DNA from: CAVPMN01 sp963706425
GTDB lineage: Bacteria > Actinomycetota > Acidimicrobiia > Acidimicrobiales > Acidimicrobilacustridaceae
Length of the DNA stretch: 64,000 nucleotides
Assembly: GCA_963706425.1 (NCBI GenBank)
Contig: CAVPMN010000020.1
Location: 1,922,001-1,986,000, forward strand
Direction: 5' to 3'
In this document: positions 36,643-45,300 of the stretch, in pieces
Position numbering within the stretch: the first letter of the stretch is position 1
How the letters are laid out: every line of letters starts with the position of its first letter
Made by a program: the position numbers and the translations under genes
The notes under the pieces: generated by a model
What the model was told of the DNA's origin: nothing
Database searches by the model: none
What the model saw: the letters and a program-made list of their open reading frames with translations, nothing else

Positions 36643-36881
36643 GGCCGTAACACTAGCGCGCCTGATGGGCGGCGCGGCCCATACCGCTCTCCTGCCCGCG
36701 TCGGCGGGACCAGCGGCCGGGGACCCGCCGGGGGTGGCGTTCACCACAAGTTCGCCCGGGGTTCGGCTCGGCGTGGCCGGCCGCTCACCTCCCGCCGGGA
36801 GAGTGCAGCCGGAGGGCGACGACCAGGGCACCGCCTGGTCACGAGGACCGCCCCGCGCGCCGCACAGGAGGCTGGTCTGCC

Positions 36882-38897
36882 GTGTCGTCACCCCGATCCC
36901 CGCTCCGTCTGGTCGTCACCTTGCTGGTGACGCTGACGTTCCTCGGCCTGGTCCCCCAGCCGAGCAACGCCGACAGCCAGTTCCCGCCAGCGACCGGGCC
37001 GTTCACGCTGACGGTCACGTCGGGTTCGACCGTCTACACCTATACGAGCACCGGCACGTTCCCGAACACCACCGGGCCCACCATCCCGGTCGAGGACGGC
37101 ACCCCGCTCACCGTCGAGGTCAGCGGCGATACGTTCGCCCGCCTGCAGGCCCGCCAGTGCAAGGGCGGCGTGCCCATCAACAACAGCGCCGACTTCAACC
37201 CCGATTTCTTCAACCTGTGCACCTCGGCCACGTTGGGCGACGGCGAGCCGCTCGGCTTCCGCGACAGCGGGCCGGTCGCCCCGGGCACCACGTCGATCGA
37301 GATCCCGTTCGCGGTCGGCGCCGGCACCGCACCCGAGCTCGAGAGCCAGATCACCGGTGAGATCAACCCCGGCTTCACCTGCGGGGTCGGCAACAACTGC
37401 CAGCTGGTCGTGCGCGTCGAAGTGAGTGCGGGTGTGGGCTCGTCGAACTTCCTCAGCTTCCCCCTGTCGTTCGATCCACCGCCCAGCCGCTCCCGGCGCG
37501 CCGACCGGCGTCACCGCCACCGCCGGCAACGCCAGCGCCGCGGTGTCGTGGACGGCACCCGCATCGAACGGTGGCGCCCCGATCACCGGCTACACCGCGA
37601 CCGCGGCACCGGGAGGCGCCACCTGCACCACCGCCACCCTCGGCTGCACGGTCGGCGGGCTCACCAACGGCGTCGCCTACACGTTCACCGTGACCGCGAC
37701 CAACAGCGCCGGCACCGGCCCGGCGTCGGCTCCTTCGGCGGCGGTCACCCCGACCGCGCCACCGGGGAGCTTGTTCACGCCCCTCGATCCGGTGCGCATC
37801 CTCGACTCGCGATCGGGCTCGCAGGTCGGCCCCTACTCGACGCCGTGGGCCGGCCAGACAGACCCGCAACGTCACCGTCACCGGCGTGGCCGGGGTGCCC
37901 GCCGACGCCGAAGCCGTCGTCTTGAACGTCACCGTCACCGGCACCACCGCCTCGTCGAACCTGCGGGTGTGGCCCCAGGACTGCCCCTGCCGCTCGTGTC
38001 GAGCCTCAACTGGCAAGCCCGGCTGGACCATCCCCAACTCGGTCACCGTCAAGGTCGGCACCGGCGGCCAGATCAGCATCTACAACAACAACGGCAGCGC
38101 CAACGTCATCGCCGACGTGGTCGGCTACTACAAGCCGGGGGTGGGCGCCGGCCTCACCTCCTTGGACCCGGTGCGCATCCTCGACTCGCGATCGGCGACT
38201 CGCAGGTCGGCCCCTACTCGACACCGTGGGCCGGCCAGACAGACCCGCAACGTCACCGTCACCGGCGTGGCCGGGGTGCCCGCCGACGCCGAAGCCGTCG
38301 TCTTGAACGTCACCGTCACCGGCACCACCGCCTCGTCGAACCTGCGGGTCTGGCCCACGGCGACTGCCCCTGCCGCTCGTGTCGAGCCTCAACTGGCAGC
38401 CCGGCTGGACCATCCCCAACTCGGTCACCGTCAAGGTCGGCACCGGCGGCCAGATCAGCATCTACAACAACAACGGCAGCGCCAACGTGATCGCCGACGT
38501 GGTCGGCTACTACAAGACCGGCGCCGGCGAGGCGTTCCATCCCCTCGACCCCGAGCGCATCCAGGACTCGCGACCGGGCTCGCAGGTCGGCCCCTACTCG
38601 ACCCCGTGGGCCGGCCAGACAGACCCGCAACGTCACCGTCACCGGCGGGGCCGGGTGCCCGCCGACGCGTCGAGCGTGCTGCTGAACGTCACCGTCACCG
38701 GCACCACCGCCTCGTCGAACCTGCGGGTGTGGCCCGCAGGACTGCCCCTGCCGCTCGTGTCGAGCCTCAACTGGCAGCCCGGCTGGACCATCCCCAACTC
38801 GGTCACCGCCAAGGTCGGCACCGGCGGCCAGATCAGCATCTACAACAACAACGGCAGCGCCAACGTGATCGCCGACGTGGCCGGCTGGTTCGGCTGA
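36882..38897 (+). CDS. Secreted four-Cys domain, Fn3 module and three LDPVRILDSR-type repeats (many frame breaks)
   Basis: About 670 residues after repair. GTG 36882 has AGGAGG 10 nt upstream and a signal peptide (LRLVVTLLVTLTFLGLVPQP). The four-Cys domain (about 30-195) is closely similar to those of the pst island, including INNSADFNPDFFNLC and FTCGVGNNCQLVVRVEV. One Fn3 module follows (GGAPITGYTATAAPGG), then three copies of a roughly 120-residue module with LDPVRILDSR, QVGPYSTPWAG, VVLNVTVTGTTASSNLRVWP and GQISIYNNNGSANVIADVVG. This module is known from secreted actinobacterial proteins, function unclear. At least eight one-base breaks occur, three at the same GGCCAGAC site. No anchor: the protein ends ADVAGWFG. 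Confidence 0.75.
37781..38893 (+). repeat. Three near-identical repeats of about 380 bp encoding LDPVRILDSR modules
   Basis: Copies begin at about 37781, 38159 and 38540. Blocks such as CGTCACCGTCACCGGC and GGCCAGATCAGCATCTACAA are identical in all three. The high identity allows single-base differences between copies to be read as indels. Confidence 0.85.
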
Positions 38898-38936
38898 TCG
38901 TCGGGGCCGGTGATCGGCCACCGTCGTCGGCGGTGA

Positions 38937-39587
38937 TCAGACCTCGACGGTGGCCTGCACGCCGAGCACGGCTTGGCACCGAGCGGTGAGCTCGGCGATG
39001 AGCTCGTGGTCGCAGGTGGGCGACGTGGTGGTGAAGCGCCCGAACAACAGCTCGTGGTCGAGCGTGGCCGCGACCAACTCGAACATCTGGTCGGATGCCC
39101 GCTCGGGATCGGGACAGCGCATCTCGTCGGCCCGGGTGAGCACGAACCGCTTCTGCTCCTCGGCGCAGATGCTGAGCACGCCGATGCGCGCCGCGCGGAA
39201 CCGCTCGTCGTTGGTGGCGGCCACCAGCGCGGCGCGGAACAACGCAGGTGTGCGCCGATAGGCCTGCACGTTGAGGCGCACGCTCTCGCCCACGAAGTCG
39301 GCGAGCGGTTGCCCTTCCCAGCGCACCGGATCGCAGAAGGCGCGCACCACGTGGTTGATGCGGTCGTCGACGCGGCGCACCAGCTCGTAGAGCACGGCGT
39401 GCTTGTCGTCGAAGCGGGCGTAGAACGAGCCGACCGTGCGCTCGGCTCGTTGCACGATGTCGGAGACCGTGATGTCGTCGAACGACTGCTCGTCGAGCAG
39501 TTGCCGGGTGGCCTCGACGAACCGCTCGAGGGTGGCCTGGCTGCGCGCTTGCTGCGGAGCCCTGACCCACGCCTCCTGCTGCGTCAT
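38937..39587 (-). CDS. TetR-family transcriptional regulator
   Basis: 216 residues. The helix-turn-helix is near the N-terminus (LERFVEATRQLLDEQSFDDI, TVSDIVQRAERTVGSFYARF, DDKHAVLYELV). The C-terminal ligand-binding part is not diagnostic. It lies 31 bp downstream of livF in the same direction and may regulate the LivGF operon or lipid metabolism genes elsewhere; no further clue in sequence. Confidence 0.9.
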   Translation of the reverse strand: MTQQEAWVRAPQQARSQATLERFVEATRQLLDEQSFDDITVSDIVQRAERTVGSFYARFDDKHAVLYELVRRVDDRINHVVRAFCDPVRWEGQPLADFVGESVRLNVQAYRRTPALFRAALVAATNDERFRAARIGVLSICAEEQKRFVLTRADEMRCPDPERASDQMFELVAATLDHELLFGRFTTTSPTCDHELIAELTARCQAVLGVQATVEV

Positions 39588-39618
39588 GGCGCCAGGCTAA
39601 CGGCTGGTGGCGGCCGGG

Positions 39619-40446
39619 TCACCTCGGCAGTTCGCAGCGGCGGCGAACGCCCATTGGCAGGCAGTGACAGGGCAGTTCAGGAGTGTCGTCGAGCACCTCG
39701 GAGCCGAGGTAGCTCGAGGCCAGCAGGTCACGATCGGCGGCCAACGCGGCGGCCGGTCCTTCGACGACGAGCTCGCCATGGCTCATCACATAGGCGCGGT
39801 CGGCCACGTCGAGCGCCAGTTTGACGTGCTGTTCGACCATGAGCACGCCGGTGCCGAGCTCGTCGGCCGCGCGCCGCACCGCGGGCAGGAGACGCTCGAC
39901 CACGATGGGCGCCAGCCCCAGGCTCAGCTCGTCGACGAGCAGCAGCCGGGGCGCCCCGGCGAGGGCTCGGGCGAGGGCCAGCATCTGCTGCTCGCCCCCG
40001 GAGAGCAGCCCGGCGCGCCGATCGAGCAGCGGCACCAGGGCAGGGAACAAGTCGGTGGCGGCCACGGTCGCGAGACGCGCGTCGGGTTGGGTCGACGTCG
40101 CCTCGTGGCCGGCACTCCGACGGCCCCGACGCTCACCGAGACGCAGGTTCTCGCGCACGGTGAGGTCGGCGAACACCGAACGCTCCTCGGGAACGTGGGC
40201 CACCCCTCGCCGCGCGACCTTGGCGGGCCGACGGGGCGACGGCGGGCCCTCGCCCACCACGTCGAGCGTGCCGGCCATGGGTGCCACCAGACCCGACACC
40301 GTGAGCAACGTGGTGGTCTTGCCCGCGCCGTTGGGACCGAGGAGGGCGACCACCTCGCCCGCGTCGACGTGCAAGGTGAGCCCGCGCACCACGGCCACCC
40401 CGTCGTAGCCGGCGTCGAGCTGCTCGATGGTGAGCACCCTGGTCAT
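39619..40446 (-). CDS. livF: ABC transporter ATP-binding protein, LivF-like
   Basis: 275 residues. Walker A GPNGAGKTTTL, the LivF-style Q-loop region RGVAHVPEERSVFADLTVRE, signature LSGGEQQM, Walker B LLLVDELSLGLAP, and switch MVEQHVKLALDVADRAYVM. The start overlaps the livG stop (ATGA). The C-terminal about 20 residues (CHCLPMGVRRRCELPR) look unlike the family and could reflect an extended end. Branched-chain amino acid or amide uptake is usual, but the permeases are not here. Confidence 0.87.
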   Translation of the reverse strand: MTRVLTIEQLDAGYDGVAVVRGLTLHVDAGEVVALLGPNGAGKTTTLLTVSGLVAPMAGTLDVVGEGPPSPRRPAKVARRGVAHVPEERSVFADLTVRENLRLGERRGRRSAGHEATSTQPDARLATVAATDLFPALVPLLDRRAGLLSGGEQQMLALARALAGAPRLLLVDELSLGLAPIVVERLLPAVRRAADELGTGVLMVEQHVKLALDVADRAYVMSHGELVVEGPAAALAADRDLLASSYLGSEVLDDTPELPCHCLPMGVRRRCELPR

Positions 40447-41207
40447 GACGTGGGCTCAGGCCGGTGGGCCTCGCCGAGATAGGCGTCGATCACCGCGACA
40501 TCGCCGCGGATCTCGTCGCTCGACCCTTCGGCGATGACCCGACCGAAGTCGAGCACGGTGACCCGATCGCACACGCCGAGCACGAGCGCCATGTCGTGGT
40601 CGACGAGCACCACGGTGACACCCTGGTCCACCACGTCGACCAACGTGTGCCCCAACGCCTCGCTCTCGGCGGTGTCGAGCCCGGCCGCCGGCTCGTCGAG
40701 CAGCAACAGCGAAGGTCGGGCGGCGAGCGCCCGCGCCAACGCGGCGAGCTTGCGCTGACCGAGCGACAGCTCGCCCGGATGCCGGGTGGCCATGTCGCCC
40801 AGCCCGACCAGGTCGAGGGCCCAGGTGACCGAGTCGAGGTCGCGTTGGCGGCCCGGTCTCACGATGTCGCGCCAGAGGGCGGCGAAGCTCTGGCGTTCGG
40901 CGGCGGCCCGGCAGTTCTCGAAGAGGGTGAGGTCGTCGAACAGCTCGAGCGACTGCCACGTGCGGGTGACCCCGAGGCGGGCCCGTTCGTGCGGCGGCCA
41001 GCCGCTCACGTCCTCGCCGTCGACCCGCACGCGACCGTCGTGGGCCACGAAGCCGGTCAGGGCGTCGATGGTGGTGGTCTTGCCCGCGCCGTTGGGACCG
41101 ATCAGCCCGTGCAGCGCTCCCGCCTCGACCTCGAACGACACCCGGTCGAGCGCCCGGATGCCGCCGAAGCGCACCGTGAGCTCCACCACCTCGAGCAGCG
41201 GGGCCAT
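40443..41207 (-). CDS. livG: ABC transporter ATP-binding protein, LivG-like
   Basis: 254 residues. Walker A GPNGAGKTTTIDALTGF, the LivG-type motif LGVTRTWQSLELFDDLTLFE, signature LSLGQRKLAALARALA, Walker B LLLLDEPAAGLD and the switch VLVDHDMALVLGVCD. Together with livF it should form an ATPase pair, but no livH, livM or binding protein gene is in the window. A small membrane protein ends 3 bp upstream. Confidence 0.87.
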   Translation of the reverse strand: MAPLLEVVELTVRFGGIRALDRVSFEVEAGALHGLIGPNGAGKTTTIDALTGFVAHDGRVRVDGEDVSGWPPHERARLGVTRTWQSLELFDDLTLFENCRAAAERQSFAALWRDIVRPGRQRDLDSVTWALDLVGLGDMATRHPGELSLGQRKLAALARALAARPSLLLLDEPAAGLDTAESEALGHTLVDVVDQGVTVVLVDHDMALVLGVCDRVTVLDFGRVIAEGSSDEIRGDVAVIDAYLGEAHRPEPTS

Positions 41208-41210
41208 CGC

Positions 41211-41438
41211 TCAGCCGCTGACCAGGCTGGCCAGACCCCAGAGCGCGGCGACCGTGCCGACCACGATCATCACCACGCTGCGCCCGAGCGGTGGGCGCTC
41301 GAGCTCGCCTTCGGTCGGGGAGGTGCGGGGCCGCAACAGGGCGAGCAGGGTGCCCACCGCGAGCGCGCCACCGATGGCGAGCACCAACCACGGGAGCAGA
41401 TCGTCGCCCAGGAACACGGCGACAGCTTCGCCGACCAT
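41211..41438 (-). CDS. Small membrane protein of unknown function
   Basis: About 75 residues with two membrane helices (WLVLAIGGALAVGTLLALL and SVVMIVVGTVAALWGLASL) and a short hydrophilic linker containing TSPTEGELERPP. It lies 3 bp before livG and may be co-transcribed with livGF. The ATG at 41438 directly follows GGGGAGG, which is too close for a good ribosome site, so the start is doubtful. Confidence 0.55.
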   Translation of the reverse strand: MVGEAVAVFLGDDLLPWLVLAIGGALAVGTLLALLRPRTSPTEGELERPPLGRSVVMIVVGTVAALWGLASLVSG

Positions 41439-41686
41439 CCTCCCCGTCGCCAGCCACCGGCGCAGTGCGGGCCCTGGCGGGGCGCCACCACGCTCCGCTA
41501 CCCGAATCCGTCGAAAAAACCACTCAAGGCGTTCACGCTGTGGGCCGATTGAACCCCTGTCGGTGGTAATCGCCCCCACCGGCACGTTTGGGGAAGCGGG
41601 CGGGGGTCGCACTCCCTCCAACGCATCGCCACCAGTTCCTCACAAGGGTTCTGGCGCCTTCGTGGCCTCCGCCCTCCCCGAACAAA

Positions 41687-41716
41687 CGGCCCCGGGATCC
41701 TCCAGACCCGGGGCCG
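41687..41716. terminator. Hairpin in the gene-free stretch
   Basis: CGGCCCCGGG pairs with CCCGGGGCCG around a 10-nt loop. It may stop transcripts from the minus-strand gene at 41825-42575 that pass the first two hairpins. Confidence 0.55.
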
Positions 41717-41797
41717 CTCCGCGTCGTATCCATTGCCCCGGCGTGCCTGTCTCATGGCCCCGGCGTGCCTCCCGCCGGGGCGCCCGGCCTGTCTCAT

Positions 41798-41823
41798 GGC
41801 CCCGGCGCGCCTCCGCCGGGGCC
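41798..41823 (-). terminator. Hairpin directly after the gene ending at 41825
   Basis: GGCCCCGGCG pairs perfectly with CGCCGGGGCC around a 6-nt loop. A partly duplicated copy, including TGTCTCAT before it, lies at about 41742-41781. Confidence 0.7.
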
Positions 41824-41824
41824 G

Positions 41825-42575
41825 TCAGCCGTCGGTGGGACGGGGGTCGTAGGCCTCGTCCTGTTCCACCACGAAGTCGGCGTCGGTCACGTCGGTGCGC
41901 ACCTCGACCGCCTGGAACCGGTCGGTCGCCCCACCTTCGCGCCGCACCTCGAGCAGGTCCATCGCCCCGCTGGCCTCGTCGAAGCACAGGCGCGCACCGA
42001 GCCCGTAGGGCGCCTCGGGCCGTTGATAGAGGCGCGCCAGCTCGAAGCAGCCATCGCCCGCGTCACGCACCGAGTAGAGCGCGGGCTCGTCGACCAGGTA
42101 GCCCCGCAACGCCTCGACCTCGCCGGCGACCGCCTCGTCCCAGGGCTCGACCGGGCCGCCGGGCGCGCACCGAAAGCCGCTGCCGGGCACGGTCGAGCAG
42201 TTGAGCCACTGGTTCTGGAGTCGGCCGGTGATCGAACCGAGCTGGCGGCGCAGCTCGTCGGGCGGGCGCTGGGCCACCACCGCGGCCGAGGCCAGCTGGC
42301 GACCGTCGGCCATCGTGCGGGTGAACTCCGCCTCGACGACATAGGTCGTCTCCTTGCTGCGCCGGTAGGCCGCGAGGAAGTCCTCGATGGCGTCGGCGTC
42401 GTCGTCCGACGAGCTCGACGGCCACAGGAGGGCAGCGGCCAACCCGGCGATCATCGCCACGACGACCACCGCGCCCACGACCAGCGCCATCGAGAACCGG
42501 CCTCGCTGCCGGTCGGAGGTTGGCGTCCTCCGGGGGGTCGGTCCGTGGCGGGTCCACGGGCGGCGCATCGGTCAT
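41825..42575 (-). CDS. Membrane-anchored extracytoplasmic protein, unknown function (one frame break)
   Basis: About 250 residues. ATG 42575 gives MTDAPPVDPPRTDPPEDANL, then a frame break near 42515 leads to one membrane helix (ALVVGAVVVVAMIAGLAAAL) and an extracytoplasmic domain: IEDFLAAYRRSKETTYVVEA, RPPDELRRQLGSITGRLQNQ, YGLGARLCFDEASGAMDLLE, ending EQDEAYDPRPTDG. The pattern of a beta-rich domain asking whether a substance changes (TYVVEAEFTR) is reminiscent of LolA/LppX-like lipid carriers, but this is weak. Two cysteine pairs are present. Confidence 0.65.
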
Positions 42576-42742
42576 CGAAGCGACGGTAGCCCTCGCCTCC
42601 GCCGACCAGCGCGCACCCCGGACACCTGTCGTCCTGTTGTCAGGGCACCGCCCTGCTCGAGTTCCGCTGCGCTCGGGTGGTCGTCACCGCACCGGCGCGC
42701 GAACCTGAGGGGAACGGCCGGACGGGCCGGTGAGGGGGATCG

Positions 42743-43273
42743 ATGGGTTTTCACCACGTGGCACTGGCGGTCAACGACCTCGAGGCGACGCATCGCTTCT
42801 ACACCGAGGCGATGGGCTTCGAGTTGGTCAAGGTGGTGGTCGGGCCCACCGAGAACGCCGGCGGTTGGGCCAAGCACGTCTTCTACGACACCGGGGGCGA
42901 CGGCCTCATCGCCTTCTGGGAGCTGCACGACGAGCAGCTGCCCGAGTTCGACGCCGCCATCTCGACCGCGCTCGGGCTGCCGGCCTGGGTGAACCACGTG
43001 GCCTTCCACGCCGAGCCCGACCAGATGGACGCCCGCCGCGATCGCTGGCTCGACGCCGGGTTCGACGTGATGGAGATCGACCACGGGTTCTGCGTGTCGG
43101 TCTACACGGTCGACCCCAACGGCGTGCTGGTCGAATGGTGCGCCGACACGCGCGCCCTCGACGAGTCCGACCGGGCCCACGCCGCCGCCATGCTGGCCGA
43201 TCCTCATCCCCCGCTCGAGGACATGCCCACGCCGGTGTTCCACCGGGCCCGTCGCCCGGTCGCCAGCGCCTGA
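42743..43273 (+). CDS. VOC-superfamily ring-cleavage/glyoxalase-like protein
   Basis: 176 residues. MGFHHVALAVNDLEATHRFY supplies the first metal histidine, VNHVAFHAEPDQ the second, and YTVDPNGVLVEWCAD the glutamate, so a complete metal site is likely (H, H, E). This resembles extradiol-dioxygenase-like and fosfomycin-resistance-like VOC enzymes. It is followed 13 bp later by an alpha/beta hydrolase gene, which would suit a small catabolic pair. Confidence 0.85.
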   Translation: MGFHHVALAVNDLEATHRFYTEAMGFELVKVVVGPTENAGGWAKHVFYDTGGDGLIAFWELHDEQLPEFDAAISTALGLPAWVNHVAFHAEPDQMDARRDRWLDAGFDVMEIDHGFCVSVYTVDPNGVLVEWCADTRALDESDRAHAAAMLADPHPPLEDMPTPVFHRARRPVASA

Positions 43274-43286
43274 CCAGCGGTCCCAC

Positions 43287-44480
43287 ATGACCGAACCGAG
43301 CGAGCGCCGGCCGTTCCTCGGCTACTGGCCCGATCCGGCCGACGACCCGGGCGTGGCCGTGCGCCGCGAGGCCGTCGCCCTGGTGACGCCCGACGGCGCG
43401 GTCGTGCGGGGCGTGCTGTGGACCCCGCCGGCCGGCACCGATTGGCACACCGCGGTGGTGCTGTCGCATCCCCGCGGCGACTTCAGCGTCCACTACGCCT
43501 GCCCGCTGCTGGCCGCCGCCGGCTACGCGGTGTTCGGCTTCTCCACCCGCTACGTCAACAACGACATCGACTGCCTGCACGAGAAGTGCGTCGTCGACGT
43601 CGAGACCGCGGTGACCGAGATGCGACGTCGTGGTGCGCGCGCGGTCGTACTGCTCGGCAACAGCGGTGGCGGCTCGCTCATGGCCCTCAGCCAGATGACG
43701 GTGACCGCCGAGGGCCGCCCGCTCGGCGACGCCTTCGTGGCCCTCGCAGCCCATCCGGGCGAAGGCGTGTTCATGCTCCAGGTGATCGACCCGTCGGTGA
43801 CCGACGAGGACGACCCCTTCTCGGTCGACCCCACCCTCGACATGTACGACCCCGACAACGGTTGGCGGCCGTGGCCCGAGCCTTCGTCCTACGACCCGAC
43901 CTGGCTGGCCGCCTACCGCCAGGCCCAACGAGACCGCGTCGCCCGCATCGACCACGTGGCCCGCAGCGCGCTCGCCGCCCGCACCGACGCGCGCTCGGCG
44001 CTGGCCGACCACGAACCGGGCAGCCGCGCGTGGAACCTCGCCCGGCGTCGAGCCGTGCACGCCCGCTACCTCACGATCTACCGCACGCTCGCCGACCCCG
44101 CCTACCTCGACCCCACCATCGAGCCCGACGACCGTGTCCTCGGCACGGTGTTCGCGGCGCCCGACCCGCTCGATGCCAACTACGGCTACGGCGGGTTGGC
44201 CCGCACCATGACCGCACGCGGGTGGCTGTCGACCTGGTCGGGCCTGTCGTCGCACGCCGCGCTGGCCGACACGCTGCCCGCCGTCACGGTGCCGACGCTC
44301 GTGATCCACCCCACGGGCGACACCGAGATCCGCATCGGACAGGCCGAGGCCATCCGTGACGCCGCCGGCGCCGACGACGTCAGCTACCAGACCATCGCCG
44401 GTGCGCCGCACTACCTCCACGGCCACCGGCGCGAGGCACTCGGCCTGGTCGTCGACTGGTTGTCGTCGCGCGGATTCTGA
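43287..44480 (+). CDS. Alpha/beta hydrolase
   Basis: 397 residues. The nucleophile elbow is GNSGGG (VVLLGNSGGGSLMAL), with the oxyanion region HPRGDFSVHYACPLLAAAGY and the late Asp and His in VIHPTGDTEIRIGQAE and GAPHYLHGHRREA. A helical lid of about 100 residues (YRQAQRDRVARIDHVARSA) separates core and C-terminal part. Substrate unknown; it could act on the product of the adjacent VOC enzyme. Confidence 0.88.
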   Translation: MTEPSERRPFLGYWPDPADDPGVAVRREAVALVTPDGAVVRGVLWTPPAGTDWHTAVVLSHPRGDFSVHYACPLLAAAGYAVFGFSTRYVNNDIDCLHEKCVVDVETAVTEMRRRGARAVVLLGNSGGGSLMALSQMTVTAEGRPLGDAFVALAAHPGEGVFMLQVIDPSVTDEDDPFSVDPTLDMYDPDNGWRPWPEPSSYDPTWLAAYRQAQRDRVARIDHVARSALAARTDARSALADHEPGSRAWNLARRRAVHARYLTIYRTLADPAYLDPTIEPDDRVLGTVFAAPDPLDANYGYGGLARTMTARGWLSTWSGLSSHAALADTLPAVTVPTLVIHPTGDTEIRIGQAEAIRDAAGADDVSYQTIAGAPHYLHGHRREALGLVVDWLSSRGF

Positions 44481-44601
44481 CCGTCTGCCTGACCCGGTCA
44501 TCCTCAGCTCGTCCACAGGGTTGTTCCTCTGTCGATCCACAGGACGGCCGTCGTAGGGTCGCCCACGAGCCACCCCGTCCGACCGCCGTCAGGGGCACAC
44601 C

Positions 44602-45300
44602 ATGAGAACGAGCTTGCGCAGAGCGTCGGAACCGCCGAACCCGACGCTCGCCGACCACCCGCCGAGCGCACCGACCCCGCTCGACCTCCGCGAGATCGAT
44701 CGAGGGGTGAGCGCCATGTTCGCCCACGTCCCCGAGCGCCTCGATGCGGCCAGCCGAGCGTTCCTGTGCGGCGACCGCGAAGCTGCCCGCCGGGTGGTCG
44801 AGTCCGACCCGTCGATCGACGCGCTGCAGACCGACATCGAGGTGTTGGTGCAGGACGAGCTCGTGCGGCAACCGCTCACGCCCGACGACCTCCGCTATCT
44901 CGTGACCGTGCTGCGCATCGTGCCCGAGCTGGAGCGCAGCGCCGATCTGGTCGAGCACATCGCCCTGCGCACCCAGCACGCCCTCACCGGGCCGCTGTCC
45001 CCGAAAGCCCGCAGGCTCATCGAGCAGATGAGCGCGCTGGCCGTCGAGATGTGGTGCGACGCGGCGTCGGCGTTCGAGCGACGCGACGCCGGCGCCGTGG
45101 TCGCCCTGCGCGCCCTCGACGACCAGATCGACGATCTCCACGTGCAGCTCACCGCCGAGCTCGCCGACGGCGAGCTCGGTCCGTCGGTCGCCATCGAGCT
45201 CGGCCTGGTGGCTCGGTTCTTCGAGCGGCTCGGCGATCACGCCGTCAACGTCACCGCCCGCCTGGCCTACATCGACGCCGGCAACGAGGTGCGGCGATGA
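44602..45300 (+). CDS. phoU: PhoU-family phosphate regulator
   Basis: 232 residues forming two three-helix bundles: LREIDRGVSAMFAHVPERLD then DPSIDALQTDIEVLVQDELV and RYLVTVLRIVPELERSADLV, and in the second half AVEMWCDAASAFERRDAGAV and VARFFERLGDHAVNVTARLA. The E-R-x-D/G-D pairs are the metal-binding motifs. PhoU mutes PhoR signalling and controls Pst activity. Here it is 12 kb from pstCAB, coupled instead to a small unknown gene. Confidence 0.92.
   Translation: MRTSLRRASEPPNPTLADHPPSAPTPLDLREIDRGVSAMFAHVPERLDAASRAFLCGDREAARRVVESDPSIDALQTDIEVLVQDELVRQPLTPDDLRYLVTVLRIVPELERSADLVEHIALRTQHALTGPLSPKARRLIEQMSALAVEMWCDAASAFERRDAGAVVALRALDDQIDDLHVQLTAELADGELGPSVAIELGLVARFFERLGDHAVNVTARLAYIDAGNEVRR

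Larger units (their letters stand above)
41439..41824. other. Gene-free stretch with three strong hairpins
   Basis: No convincing gene in these 386 bp. A hairpin with a 10-bp stem lies at 41687-41716 and two related GGCCCCGGCG hairpins at about 41754-41781 and 41798-41823. The section at 41520-41640 reads as neither protein nor recognisable tRNA. Confidence 0.6.

Noticed and set aside
37781..38893. CRISPR-like or programmed-frameshift reading of the repeats
   Set aside because: Repeats are about 380 bp, coding and without spacers; the breaks fall at different places apart from the GGCCAG site and cancel one another, so they look like consensus errors rather than programmed shifts.
41540..41645. 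tRNA-like 3' part (GGGGGTCGCACTCCC followed by CGCCACC)
   Set aside because: No acceptor, D or anticodon arms can be formed, and the T-loop lacks the TTCGA core.
44505..44545. Two TCCACAGG sequences as DnaA boxes
   Set aside because: They match only part of the TTATCCACA or TTGTCCACA box and there are only two, in an ordinary intergenic gap.
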